Below are positions 47,680-58,301 of a stretch of DNA of 64,000 bases, piece by piece; position 1 is the stretch's first letter; every line of letters starts with the position of its first letter. The translations under genes were made by a program, and so were the position numbers. The stretch covers positions 12,799,453-12,863,452 of the forward strand of contig NC_087084.1 in assembly GCF_026151205.1 (NCBI RefSeq). The letters are read 5' to 3'. The stretch is from Bolinopsis microptera (taxonomy: Eukaryota; Ctenophora; Tentaculata; Lobata; Bolinopsidae). The notes beneath the pieces were generated by a model that worked only from the letters and a program-made list of their open reading frames with translations, was not told the origin of the DNA and did no database searches.

Positions 47680-47801
47680 ACTTTCAACACTATATTATAA
47701 AATTATTGAGGTAAGATTTAAGTTCAATGTGTAACTGGTTCTCTGTACGGCTCGACCAGTCATCACAACTTTTTGGTAAGCCTTCCACAAGCGCAGGGCC
47801 T
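47680..47801 (+). ncRNA. Candidate SL RNA, copy 54
   Basis: Donor GTAAG at 47711; hairpin 1 scrambled (TGTACGGCTCGACCAG). Confidence 0.67.
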
Positions 47802-48040
47802 CTAATGAAACACGATTTGCAGATAATGATAACAGAGATCCGGTCAAATTGTATCCCGACAGACAGCTCCGAGTAATGTCCTGCTTAGCATGGTTTTGTG
47901 ATGCATGACAACGCTCTAAAAAGTAGCCGGCTAATGTTTGGTTACAATCAAGTGCTAATCGCCAGCCATAAAAACTAATATTTGCAGGGAACTGAGTAAT
48001 TAATTATTAAATGTAGTCTGGCCGTAATTTCATAACTTTC

Positions 48041-48169
48041 GGATGTACGGCCATACTCGGTTGAATCACCCCATCTCGTTTCGATCTGGGTAAGGTTAAG
48101 CAACTGCAGGCCGGGTTAGTACTTTGGATGGGTGGGACCCGCCTGGGAATTCCGGTGCCGTCTCCTTTT
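48041..48169 (+). rRNA. 5S rRNA, copy 55
   Basis: 129 nt. GGATGTACGGCC start; GCCGTCTCC then TTTT. Confidence 0.95.
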
Positions 48170-48597
48170 GTCAAATGATTTGTTTAATTTCCTCATTTTT
48201 TTGAGAGGAGTGACCCTTTTTTTGGGTAAGTTCGTGACCCGCCTAAAATGGCCCCCCCATTTCATCTGAATGCCGGCCAAAACCTGTGAAGAGGTCGGAA
48301 CATGTGTCAAGAGCACTCTGTGATGTAGTGTGTGCAGCATCGAGCTGGCATTCTCTCAAACAGCGTCCAATTAAATCCCTTTTAAGGTGGCTAATCGGGA
48401 AAAGCATTATGGGGCAACATGAGATGGTCAGGTGAACCCACTTTGGCGTTTAAATCATGCTTTCTGTGACCTCTCGTGTCTCATTACTTGCCGCTCTGGT
48501 GGGTGCAAAGGGATATTCTACAGATCAGCAGCAAGGAAAAGAGCTTAGGTTGACTTATAAGTAGGCCTGGGACCACTCAATGGCGCAGCTGTTAAGT

Positions 48598-48720
48598 ACT
48601 TTTCAAACACTTGTATAATCAAATAATTTGAGGTATGATTAAGTTCCAATGTGTATCTGCCGTTCTCGTCCGGAGACCAGACTTCACATCTTATTGGTAA
48701 GCCTTCTCACAAGGAGGGCT
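48598..48720 (+). ncRNA. Candidate SL RNA, copy 55
   Basis: Donor GTATG at 48633 after TTTGAG; GGAGACCAG and GGAGGGCT arms intact. Confidence 0.7.
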
Positions 48721-48948
48721 CTAATAAACGATGCAAATATAAAGATACAGAGCTCCGGTATTGTATCCCGACTGCCGCTCGGAGTCTGTCCTATCGTAGC
48801 ATGGTTTTGTGATCACACCAAAAAGTGTAGGCATGCAATGTTTGTTACAATTTCATAAGTGGCTAAATCGCCAGCATAAACCACGTATATTTGCAGGAAC
48901 TGTCGGAATTAATTATTAAATGTAGTGGCCGTAACTTTCTTAACTTTC

Positions 48949-49076
48949 GGATTCCGGCCAGCGGTGAATACAACCCCATCTCGTTTCAGGATCGGGAAGG
49001 TTAAAGCAACGGCAGGCCGGTGTTAGTAATTGGATGGGGTGACCGCCTGGGAATTGTCCCGGTGCCGTATCCTTTT
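48949..49076 (+). rRNA. 5S rRNA, copy 56
   Basis: 128 nt. GGATTCCGGCC start, with CCATACTC mostly lost. Confidence 0.94.
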
Positions 49077-49481
49077 GCAAAAGATTTGTTAATTTCCTCG
49101 CATTTTTTGAGAGGGTGACCCTTTTGTTGGGTAACCGTGACCCTCTATGAAAGGCCCCCCATTTCATCTGTGTATGGCGGCCAAACCTGAGAAGAGTCGG
49201 AACAGTGTCAAGAGCACTGTGATGTAGTGTGTGCAGCATCGAGCTGCATCTCCAACCGTTCCAATTACTTCCTTTTAGGTGGCTATTGGGAAAGCCATTA
49301 TGGGAAACTATGAGCTGGTCAGGTGACCACTTTGGCGTTAAATCATGCGATCTGGGACCTCCGTGTCTCATTACTTGCCGCTGGACGGGTTGCAAGGAAA
49401 TATTCTACCAGGATCCGAGCCAAAGGAAGAGCTATGGTTGACATCTATAAGTAGGCCTGGGACACTCAATGGGCGTTTTAT
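49077..49481 (+). other. 5S-to-SL spacer (representative, unit 56)
   Basis: About 400 bases without a recognised gene, conserved in all units. In order it holds: the T4 terminator context TTTTGCAAATGATTTG; a stretch with GGGTGACCC and GGGTAACGTGACCC; a C run before CATTTCATCTGAATGG; a GGCCGGCC palindrome in the consensus (altered in this copy); the four-hairpin cluster; TTAAATCATGCTATCTTGTGA; CTCACGTGTCTCATTAC; and the TATA-like element. Conservation here says little about function, since rDNA spacers homogenise with their genes. Confidence 0.8.
49202..49329 (+). other. Cluster of four short inverted repeats in the spacer (representative)
   Basis: Four perfect or near-perfect 6-bp inverted repeats lie within about 128 bases: ACAGTG/CACTGT (loop of 7), TGCAGC/GCTGCA (loop of 5), TAATGG/CCATTA (loop GAAAG; TATTGG in this copy) and TGGTCA/TGACCA (2 bases between). 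All four recur in the other units. They could be a third structured RNA, transcription factor sites or chance. No known RNA family is recognised. Confidence 0.45.
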
Positions 49482-49596
49482 ACTTTCAACACTACTATAT
49501 ACATATTAATTTGAGGTAAGATTAAGTTCAATGTTGTACTGGTTCTCTCCGGAGACGGCTTCACATCTTTTGGTATGCCTTCCACCACGAGGGCCT
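49482..49596 (+). ncRNA. Candidate SL RNA, copy 56
   Basis: Donor GTAAG at 49516 after TTTGAG; ATCTTTTGG intact; terminal loop altered. Confidence 0.7.
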
Positions 49597-49816
49597 ATAA
49601 AACGATCAATCATAAAAGATAACAGAGCTCCCGCGTATTGTATCCGACAGCCAGCTCCGAGTATGTCCTCTTAGCATTGGTTTTGTGATCACAAACCAAA
49701 AAGTAGCAGCAAGTTGTTCAATCAAAGTGCTAATCGCCCAGCATTAAAAATAATATTTGCAGGAACTGGGACAATTAATTATTTAAATGTAGTGGCCGCC
49801 GTAATTCATAACTTTC
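49597..49816 (+). other. SL-to-5S spacer (representative, unit 56)
   Basis: About 220 bases with no recognised gene. The consensus contains ATGCAATAATAAAGATAAAC just after the SL-like gene, GAGCT/AGCTC arms around CGGTATTGTATCCCG, the palindrome TGTGATCACA, and CTAATATTTGCAG, which resembles a branch point plus 3' splice site. AT-rich TTAATTATTAAATG then leads to the next 5S. Confidence 0.7.
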
Positions 49817-49945
49817 GGAATACGGCCATACTCGGTTGAATACTCCCCCATTCTCGTTCGATCTGGGGAACGTTAACGCTCAACTGAGGCCGAGGGTTTG
49901 TACTGGATGGGTGACCGCCTGGGAATTCCGGTGCCGTTATCCTTT
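49817..49945 (+). rRNA. 5S rRNA, copy 57
   Basis: 129 nt. A-box altered to CGTTAACGCTCAACTG. Confidence 0.94.
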
Positions 49946-50324
49946 GGCAAATGATTTGTTATTTTCCTCATTGAGAGGGTGACCCTTTTTTGGGTACAAG
50001 AGACACCCTAAATGGGGGCCCCCCCCCCCATTTCATCTGAATGGCCGGGTCCAAACTGAGAAGAGGTCGGAAAGTGTCAAGAGCACTGGTGATGTAGTGT
50101 GTGCAGCATCGTGCGGATCTCCCAACAAGAACTGTACTCAATTATCCCTTTAATAGCGCTGCTAATGGGAAAGACATTGTATGGGCAACATTGAGATGGG
50201 TCAGGTGACCACTTTGTCGTGAAAATCATGTATCGTGTGACAATTCACGTGTCTCACTTGACTTGCCGCTCTTGGAGGGTAGCAGGAAATATTCTGTACA
50301 GATCGAGCAAGGAAAGAGCTAGGT

Positions 50325-50340
50325 TGACATATAAGTAGGC
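50325..50340 (+). promoter_or_regulatory. TATA-like element upstream of SL-like gene (representative)
   Basis: TTGACATATAAGTAGGCC recurs at this place in most units. Its TATAAG lies about 72 nt before the donor, so a start about 30 nt downstream would give a leader of roughly 40-45 nt. I infer a promoter role from position and conservation only; snRNA and SL genes often use a proximal sequence element instead. Confidence 0.4.
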
Positions 50341-50366
50341 CTGGGACACTCAATGGGCAGTTTAAT

Positions 50367-50488
50367 ACTTTCAACACTACTATATAACAAATAATTTGAA
50401 GGTAAGATTAAGTTCCAATGTGTAACTGGTTCTCTCCGGGAGACCGACTTCACTCTCTTGTTGGGTAAGCCTTCCACAAGGATGGGCT
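50367..50488 (+). ncRNA. Candidate SL RNA, copy 57
   Basis: Leader perfect through AATAATTTGA; donor GTAAG at 50402; the TATA-like motif at 50325-50340 lies 72 nt before the donor. Confidence 0.72.
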
Positions 50489-50730
50489 TAATAAAACGAT
50501 GCAATAAACATAAAGATAAACAGAGCTCACGGTATTGTATCCGATACAGCCAGCTCACAGTCTTGTGTCTTCTTAGCATGGTTTTGTTGATCACAACCAA
50601 AAAGCGCTCGTCAGCAATGTTGTTACAATCAGAACAGTTGCTATTCGCCAGCCATCTTACTAAACTATTATTTGCAGGAACCTGAGGAATTATTTATTTA
50701 AATGTATGGCCGTAATTATCATAATTTCGC

Positions 50731-50870
50731 GATACGGGGGGGGGCCTATACTCGGTTGGAATACACCCATTCTCTGTCGACTCTGGGAAAGTTTAAGCAC
50801 CTGCAGGCGGGTTCAGTACTTGGACTGGGTTGACCGCCTGGGATAATTCCGGCTTGCCGATGTCCTTATT
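50731..50870 (+). rRNA. 5S rRNA, copy 58
   Basis: 140 nt. A nine-G run (50736-50744) sits in the 5' arm; 3' arm TTGCCGATGTCC. Confidence 0.92.
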
Positions 50871-51286
50871 TGCATTTGATTTGTTCATTTCTCAGTTTTT
50901 GAGTGTGGTGACCCTTTTTTGGGTAACGCTGAGCCCCTAAAATGTGCCTCATCCCCCATTTCATCCTGAATGGCCCGGCAATAACTGTCGAGAGGTCGGA
51001 ACAGTGTCAAGAGCAACTGTGATGTGAGTGTGTGCGCATTCGAGCTGCATCTCCAACACGTACAATTAATCCTTTTAAGGTGGCTAATGGGAAAGCCTTT
51101 AGGGGCAACGGAGATGGTCAGGTGACCACTTTGGCGTTAAATCATGCTATTCTTGTGACTCCAGTGTCTCTCATTCTTGCTGCGCTCTGGAGGGTTACGA
51201 GAGGAAATATTCTACAGATCGAGCACGTAAAGTCTTAGGTTGACATATAAGTAGGCTGAGGACCACTCATATGGGCAGTTTTTAAT

Positions 51287-51423
51287 ACTTTCAACACTAC
51301 TATATTACAAAATTATTTGAGGTAATATGTATGATTTAAGTTTCAATGTGTACTGGTTTCTCTCCGGAGGACCAGACTTGTTCAATATATTTTGGTACAG
51401 GGCCTTCGTCACAAGCGAGGGCT
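51287..51423 (+). ncRNA. Candidate SL RNA, copy 58
   Basis: Donor GTAATATG at 51322. Longest copy, with inserts around the Sm-like site (AATATATTTTGG). Confidence 0.66.
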
Positions 51424-51664
51424 CTAATAATCGCGAGATGACAATATAAAGGATAAGACAGAGGCTCCGGTATTGTATCCCGACAGCACTCAAGCTCCGT
51501 GTACATGTCTCCTTTCTGCATTGTTTTGTGTCACAACCAAAAAGTAAGCCAGCAATGTTGTTCAATAAGTTGCTATCTGCCAGCCATAAAAACTAACGCA
51601 TTTGTAGGATGGAAATGAGGATATTAATTTATTAAATGTAGTGGCCGATTAATTTATAACTTTA

Positions 51665-51794
51665 GGATACGGCCATACTCGGTTGAATTCACCCATCTCG
51701 TTCGATTCTGGTAGTGTTAAAGCATACTGCAGCGTGGGTTTAAGTTACTTGGATGTGTGGACGCACTGGGGAATTCCCGGTGCCGTATCCTTTT
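51665..51794 (+). rRNA. 5S rRNA, copy 59
   Basis: 130 nt. GGATACGGCC start and GCCGTATCC-TTTT end; middle noisy. Confidence 0.95.
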
Positions 51795-52202
51795 GCAAAT
51801 GATTGTAATTTCCTCATTTTTGAGAGGGTGACCTTTTTGGGTAACGTGGGACCCCTAAAATGGCCCCCCCATTCATCTGAATGGCGGCAACCTGAGAAGA
51901 GGTCGGTACCAGTGTCAAGAGCACTGTGATGTAGTGTGTGCAGCATCGAGCTGCATCTCCAACACGTCCTCAATTACATCCTTTTAGGAGAGGCTAATGG
52001 GAAAGCCATTATGGCAACATGAGATGGCAGGTGACACTTTGGCGTTATAAATCATGCTATTCTTGTGACATCACAGTGTTCATTTCTTGCTCGCTCTGGA
52101 GAGGTTGTGCAAGAAATAGTCTACAGATCCGAGCACTAAGGAAAGAGCGTTAGGTTGAATATAATGTAGGCCTGGGACCCACTCAATGGGCAAGAGTTTT
52201 AA

Positions 52203-52324
52203 ACTTTCAACACTACTATTTTAACAAATAATTTGATGGTAAGTTAAGTTCCAATGTGTAACTTGGTTCTCTACGGAGCCCAGACTTCAATCTTTTGGTA
52301 AGTGTGCTTCCACAAGGAGGGCCT
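52203..52324 (+). ncRNA. Candidate SL RNA, copy 59
   Basis: Donor GTAAG at 52239 after TTTGATG; ATCTTTTGGTAAG intact. Confidence 0.69.
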
Positions 52325-52556
52325 CTATTTAAACGTGCAATATAAGTTAAACTGATGTCCCGGTCTTTGTATCCGACAGCCTGCTCGAGTGCTCATGTCC
52401 TTCTTAGCATGGTTTTTGTGATCTCAGAACCAATGTGAGTAGCCAGCATGTTGTGTTCAAGTCAAAGTTGCTATTCGCCAGCCTAAAATAATATTTGCCT
52501 AGGAAAACTGTGGAATTAATTATTAAATGTAGTGGCCGTATATTTTCATAACTTTC

Positions 52557-52684
52557 GATACAGGCCATACTCGGTGATACACCCCATCTCGTTCGATCGC
52601 TGGATGTTAAGTCGAATCTGCAGGCCGGCGGTGAGTACTTGGATGGGTGCTACCGCCTCGGGGTATTCCCGGTGCCGTGATCTT
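52557..52684 (+). rRNA. 5S rRNA, copy 60
   Basis: 128 nt. GATACAGGCC start; 3' arm GCCGTGATC followed by TT only. An extended T run lies downstream at 52698-52707. Confidence 0.93.
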
Positions 52685-52697
52685 GAGTGCATAATGA

Positions 52698-52707
52698 TTT
52701 TTTTTTT
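52698..52707 (+). repeat. T-run expansion after 5S copy 60
   Basis: Ten T followed by CTCG replace the TTTGTTAATTTCC context after the terminator. Private to this unit. Confidence 0.7.
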
Positions 52708-53104
52708 CTCGTTATTTCCTCATTTTTTGCGAGGGTGACCCTTTTTTGGGTTAACGTGACCCTAAAATGGGCCCCCCCATATTTCATCTGAATGGCGGCC
52801 AACCGAGGAGGTCGGAACAGTGTCAAGAGCACTGTGACTGTAGTCTGTTGCAGATCGAGCTGCATCTCCAACACGTCCAATTTATCCCTTTTAAGTGGCT
52901 AATGGAAAGCCATTATGGGCAACAATGAAGATGGTCAGGTGACCACTTTGGCGTTAAATCCATGCTATCTTGTGACCTTCCGTGTCCTCATTACTTGCCG
53001 CTCGGGAGGGGTAGCAAGAAAATGATATCTACAGATCCGAGCAAGGAAAGAGCTAGGTTGGACATATGAGTAGCCTGGGCCACTCATGTGGGGCAGGTCT
53101 TAAT

Positions 53105-53228
53105 ACTTTCAACTCTACTATATAAAAAAGAATTTGATGGTAGATTAAGTTCTCCAATGTGTAACTGGTTCTCTCCGCGAGACCAGATCTTCACATCTTT
53201 TGGTAGTGCCTTGCCACAAGGGAGGGCT
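53105..53228 (+). ncRNA. Candidate SL RNA, copy 60
   Basis: Donor GTAG at 53140 after TTTGATG; ATCTTTTGG and GGAGGGCT intact. Confidence 0.69.
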
Positions 53229-53456
53229 CTAATAAACTCGATGCATTATAAAGATAAACAGAGCTCCCGTTATTGTATCCGCAGCCGCTCCGAGTCTGTC
53301 CTCGTAGCATGGTTTTGTGATCATCAACCAAATAAGTAGCCAGCAATGTTGTTACAATCAAAGTGCCTAATCGTCCAGCCCTATTAAAAACTAATATTTG
53401 CAGGAATACTGAGGGAATTTATTATTAAATGTAGTGGCCGTAATTTCATAACTTTC

Positions 53457-53580
53457 GATACGGCCATACTCAGGTTGAATACACCCAATCGTTCGAATCT
53501 GGAAGGTAAGCAACTGCAGGCCGGGGGAGTTACTTGGATGGCGTGATCCGCCTGGAAGTTCCGGTGCCGGTAATACTTTT
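53457..53580 (+). rRNA. 5S rRNA, copy 61
   Basis: 124 nt. GATACGGCC start; 3' arm GCCGGTAATAC then TTTT. Confidence 0.94.
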
Positions 53581-53990
53581 GCAACATGATTTGTTAATTT
53601 CCTCTCACTTTTTTGAGAGGGTGAACCTTTTTTGGGTACGTGACCCCTAAATGGCCCCCCTCCTTTCATCTGAATGGGCCGGCCAAACCTGAGAAGAGGT
53701 CGGAACAGTGTCAGAGGCACTTTGATGTTAGTGTGTGCAGCATCGAGCCGCATCTCCCAACACGTCCAATTCAATCCCTTTTCAGGTGGCTTTGGGAAAG
53801 CCATTATGGGAACATAGAGGATGGTCAGGTGACAACTTTGCGTTAATTTCATGCTATCTTGTGACCTCACGTGTACTTCATTATACTGCCGCTCTGGAGG
53901 GTAGCAAGCAATATTCTACAGATCCGAGCAAGAAGAGCATAGGTTGCATATAAGTAGGCGCTGGGACCACTCATCTTGGCAGTTTTATAT

Positions 53991-54118
53991 ACTGTTTCAA
54001 TCATACTAATAAAACAATAATTTGAGGTAAGATTATAGTTTCCAATGTGTAACTGGTTCTCTCCTCGGAGACCACAGACTTCGAGCATCTTTTGGTAAGC
54101 CTTCCACATAGGAGGGCT
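53991..54118 (+). ncRNA. Candidate SL RNA, copy 61
   Basis: Donor GTAAG at 54027 after TTTGAG; ATCTTTTGGTAAGCC intact. Confidence 0.7.
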
Positions 54119-54348
54119 CTATTAAACGATGCATAATAAAGATGTGACAGAGCCCCGGTATTGTATCCCGACAGCCAGCTCGAGTCCTTTGTCTTTCTTT
54201 GCCTTGGTTTTGAGGATCCAACCAAACAGTAGCTCAGCATTGTTTGTTACAATCAAAGTGCTAATCGCCAGCCATTAAAATAATATTGCTGGAGGAACTG
54301 AGGAATTAATTATTTAATGTAGTGGCCTGTAATTTCATAACTCCTTTC

Positions 54349-54476
54349 GGATACGGCCTTACTCGGTTTGGAATACACCCTCACATCTCGTTCGATCTGG
54401 GAAGTTAAGCAACTGCAGAGCCGGTGTTAGTAATTTGGGATGGGTGGACGTCTGGAAATTCGGTGCCGGATCCTTT
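54349..54476 (+). rRNA. 5S rRNA, copy 62
   Basis: 128 nt. A-box perfect; 3' arm GCCGGATCC then TTT. Confidence 0.95.
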
Positions 54477-54897
54477 GGCAAATGTATTTGTTAATTTCCC
54501 TCATTTTTGAGAGGTGACCCTTTTTTGGTAACGTGACCCCTAAAATGGCCCCCACCTTTTCATCGAATGGCGGCCCAGTAACCTGAGAAGTGGTCGGACT
54601 AGTGGCAAGTGCACTGGTGATGGCTAGTTGCTTTTGTGCTGCATCGAGCTGATCTCCATCACGTCCAATTTACATCCCTTTTAGGTGGCTATGGGAAAGC
54701 CATTATGGGGCAACATGAGATGGTCATGGTGACTCCACTTTGGCGTTTGTAATTCATTTGCTATCATGTGCCTCACGTTTTCATTACTTGCCGCTCTGGA
54801 GGGGTAGCAAGGAATATTATTCTACAGATCGAGCTAGGAAGAAAGGTTGGTTGACATATAGTTGGCCTTGGGACCACTCATATGGCGCAGTTTTAAT

Positions 54898-55018
54898 ACT
54901 TTACCAAAATACTATTATAACAAATAATTGACTGGTAAGATTAAGTTCAATGGTAACAGTTCTTCTCGTGCCGGAGACCAGATTCACATTTTTGGTAAGC
55001 CTTCCTCAAGGAGCGGCT
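54898..55018 (+). ncRNA. Candidate SL RNA, copy 62
   Basis: Donor GTAAG at 54935 after TTGACTG; GGAGACCAG arm intact. Confidence 0.68.
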
Positions 55019-55249
55019 CTAGATAACGATGCTTCTTATATAAGATAACAGAGCTGCCGGTATTGTATCCGCAGGCCAGCTCCGGTCATGTCCTTCTTAG
55101 CATTGGTTTTGTGTTCACAACCAAAGTAAGTAGGCCACGCAATGTTGTTACAATCAAGGTGCTAATCGCCAGCCATAAAAACACTGTAATATTTGCAGGA
55201 ACGGAGGAATTAATAATTCAATGTTGTGGCCTCGTATTTCATAACTTTC

Positions 55250-55375
55250 GGATTACGGCCATACTCGGTTGAATACACCCCATCTCGTTCGATCTGGGAA
55301 GTTAAGCATCTGCAGGCCGGGTGTAGTACTTGGATGGGTGAACGCCCCTGGGAATTCCCGCTGCCAGTATCTTTT
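55250..55375 (+). rRNA. 5S rRNA, copy 63
   Basis: 126 nt. CTCGTTCGATCTGGGAAG is perfect; GCCAGTATC then TTTT. Confidence 0.95.
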
Positions 55376-55788
55376 GCAATGATTTGTAATTTACTCATTT
55401 TTTGATCGTGGTGACCCTCTTTTTTGGGTATACGTGACCCTAAATGGGCCCCCCATTTTCTTCTGAATGGCCGGCCAAAACTGAGAAGGAGGTCGAACAG
55501 TGTCCAGAGCATGATGATGTTGTGTGTGCAGCCATCGAGCTGCATATCTCCTACTCGTCCAATTACATACTTTAATGTGCTTAATGGGAAACGCCCTTTA
55601 GGGCAAACATGAGATGGTCAGGTGACCCACTTTGGCGTTAAATCATGCTATATTGTGACCGTACGTGTCCTCATTACTTGCCGCTTCCTGGAGCGGTAGC
55701 AACGGAAATATTCTACAGATACGAAAGCAAGGAAAGAGCTAGAGTTGACATTTAAGTAGGACTGGGACCACTCAATGGCAGTTTTAAT

Positions 55789-55910
55789 ACTTTCAACACT
55801 ACCTATCTTAACAACTTACATTTGAGGTAAGATTAAGTTCCAATGTGTAAACTGGTTCTTACGGTGACCGACTTCAATCTTTTGGTAAGCCCTTCCACAA
55901 GGACGGGTCT
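55789..55910 (+). ncRNA. Candidate SL RNA, copy 63
   Basis: Donor GTAAG at 55827 after TTTGAG; hairpin 1 degraded; TCTTTTGGTAAGCCC present. Confidence 0.68.
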
Positions 55911-56131
55911 TATAAACGATGCAATAATAAGTTAACAGAGCCTCCGGTATTGTATCCCGAACAGCCAGCTCCGGAGTCATGTCCTCTTAGTTGGTTTTGT
56001 GATCACAACAAAAGTAGCCTGCATGTGTTACATTTCAGATGCTAGATTCTCTCAGCCTATAAAACTTATTTTGCAGGAAACTGAGGTATTAATTTATTTA
56101 TTGTAGGGGCAGTAAGTTTCATTTCACTTTC

Positions 56132-56259
56132 GGATACGGATACTGGGTTGAGATACACCCCATCTCGTTCGACCGGGATCAGTTAAGCTCAACACTGCAG
56201 GCCGGGTTGGTACTTGGATGGGTGACCGCCTGGGGATTTCCCGGTGCCGTCTTCCTTTT
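56132..56259 (+). rRNA. 5S rRNA, copy 64
   Basis: 128 nt. C-box TACTTGGATGGGTGACC intact; GCCGTCTTCC then TTTT. Confidence 0.95.
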
Positions 56260-56677
56260 GCTTCATGATTTTGTTAATTTCTCATTTTTGACCTGAGGGG
56301 TGACCCTTTTTTTGGGTAAGTGACCCCTAAAATGGCCCCCCATTTTCATCTGAATGGAGGCCAAACTGAGAAGATGGTCGGTACAGTGTCAGAGCTCTTG
56401 TGATGTTTGTGTGCAGCTTCGTGATGCATCTCCAACACGGCCAATACATCCCTTTTATTGGTGGCTGTTATGGGGAAAAGCCTCATTTATGGGCACATGG
56501 AGCTGGTCAGGTGACCACCTTTGGCTCGTTAAATCATGCTATCTTGTGACCTCACGTGTTCATTACTTGCCGCTCTGGGGGTTAGCAGGAAATAATTCTA
56601 CAGATCCGAGCATGGACAAGAGCTTATGGTTGACATTGTAAAGTAGGCCTGGGACCACTCAATGGGCAGTTTTTTAT

Positions 56678-56801
56678 ACTTTTCAGAACACTCCTATATA
56701 ACAAATCAATTTGAGTGGTAAGATTATGTTCCAATGTGTATGGTTCTCTCCTGGAGCCCAGACCTTACATCTTTTGGTTAAGCCTTCCACTAGGTTGGGC
56801 T
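56678..56801 (+). ncRNA. Candidate SL RNA, copy 64
   Basis: Donor GTAAG at 56718 after TTTGAGTG; ATCTTTTGG intact. Confidence 0.69.
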
Positions 56802-57039
56802 CTATGAACCGATTGCAATAATAAAGATACTCACAGAGATATCACGGTTATTGTGTTTTATCCGACAGCCAGCTCCGAGTCATGTCCTCTTAGCATGGTT
56901 TTGTGATCATCAACCAAAAAGTAAGACAGCAATGTTGTACAATCAAAGTTGTAATCGGCTAGCCATGTGAAAACTAATATTGAGGAAACTTGAGGGAATT
57001 AATTATTTATTAGTGGCCTCGTAATGTCAAAACTGTTTC

Positions 57040-57157
57040 GGATACGGCCTACTCGGGTTGAATACACCTCTCGTTCGATCTGGAAGGTAAGAAACTGCAG
57101 GCGGGGTTGTACTTGGATGGGTGGACCGCCTGGGAATTCCCGGTGCCGTTTTATTTT
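57040..57157 (+). rRNA. 5S rRNA, copy 65
   Basis: 118 nt. GGATACGGCC start; 3' arm GCCGTTTTA then TTTT. Confidence 0.94.
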
Positions 57158-57298
57158 GCAAATGATTTGTTATGGCTCCTCTTTTTTTGAGATGGGTGCC
57201 CTTTTTGGTAACGTGACCCCTAAAATGGCCCCCCATTTCTTGTATGGCCGGCACAAACCTGAGAAGAGGGGTACGGAAACAGTGTTCAAGGCACTGTT

Positions 57299-57307
57299 GG
57301 GGGGGGG
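57299..57307 (+). repeat. G-run insertion
   Basis: Nine G are inserted after CACTGTT in the hairpin cluster of unit 65. Confidence 0.7.
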
Positions 57308-57580
57308 AATGTAGTGTGTGGCGGGTATCCGAGCTGCATCTCCAACACGTCCAATTACATCCTTATAAGGTGGCATATGGAAAGCCATTATGGGCGAACA
57401 TGAGATGGTCAGGTGACACTTTGCGTTAAATCATTGCTATCTTGTGATCCTAACGTGTCTCTTTTACTTGCACGCTCTGGTAGCGGTAGCAAGGAAGTTG
57501 TCTACAGATCCGAGCTAGGAAAGAGCATAGGTTGTCATTTTTATGTAGGCTGGGCCTCACTCGTTTGGGTCAGTTTTAAT

Positions 57581-57699
57581 ACTTTCAACCTACACTATTA
57601 ACAAAATAATTTTGAGGTATGATTAAGTTTCAATGAGTAATATTGGTTTCTCTCCAGGAGACGACTTCAATCTTTTGTAAGCTTTCACAAGGACGGGCT
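57581..57699 (+). ncRNA. Candidate SL RNA, copy 65
   Basis: Donor GTATG at 57617 after TTTTGAG; terminal arm GGACGGGCT. Confidence 0.68.
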
Positions 57700-57895
57700 C
57701 ATAATTAAACGACGCAATATTAAAGACTAAACAGAGCTCCCGGTAATTGTATCCGACAGCCAGCTCGAGTCTAATGTCCTTTACGCATGGTTTTGGATCA
57801 CAACACAAAAAGTATGCCGCAAGGTTGGTTACCATTCAAAGTTGATGATCGCCAGCCATAAAAACTAATATTTGCAGGAAACTTGAGGAATTAAT

Positions 57896-57915
57896 CTTTC
57901 TAAAAAAATAAAAAT
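57896..57915 (+). repeat. A-rich insertion before 5S copy 66
   Basis: CTTTCTAAAAAAATAAAAAT replaces ATTATTAA in the AT-rich lead into the 5S gene. Confidence 0.7.
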
Positions 57916-57944
57916 ATGTAGTGGCCGTAATTTCTTAACTTGTT

Positions 57945-58091
57945 GGATACGCCTCATACTACGGTTGAATATCCAGACCCCTTTTTTTGTTTTTTCCCTC
58001 GTTCGATGCTGGGAAAGTTAGCAAACTGCAGCCGGGTTAGTACTTGGCAAGCGGGTGACCGCCCTTGGGAATTCCAGGTGCCGTATCTTTT
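57945..58091 (+). rRNA. 5S rRNA, copy 66
   Basis: 147 nt, the longest copy. A T-rich insert (about 57981-57997) splits ACACCCC from CTCGTTCGAT. The copy is flanked by an A-rich insert upstream and the long C tract downstream. Confidence 0.9.
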
Positions 58092-58242
58092 GCAAAAATG
58101 ATTTGTTAATTTCTCATTTTTGAGTGGGTGACCCTTTTTTGGGTACGTGACCCAAAAATGGCCCCCCCCATTTCATCTGAATGCCTGGCCACACTGTGAA
58201 GCGGTCGGATACAGTGTCAAGAGCACTGTGATGTAGTGTGTG

Positions 58243-58301
58243 TTTTCCCCCCCCCCCCCCCCCCCCCCCCCCCCACCCCCCCCCCCCCCCCCTTTTTTTT
58301 T
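58243..58301 (+). repeat. T4-C46-T9 homopolymer tract
   Basis: TTTT, then 46 positions that are all C except one A at 58275, then nine T, inserted exactly between GTGTGTG and CAGCAT of the spacer hairpin cluster. It is the largest homopolymer in the window and private to unit 66, which also has two other low-complexity inserts. Confidence 0.9.

Noticed and set aside
58243-58301. Telomere, centromere or replication origin signal in the homopolymer tracts
   Set aside because: The tracts are private to single units, are not periodic, and look like base-calling or polymerase artefacts.
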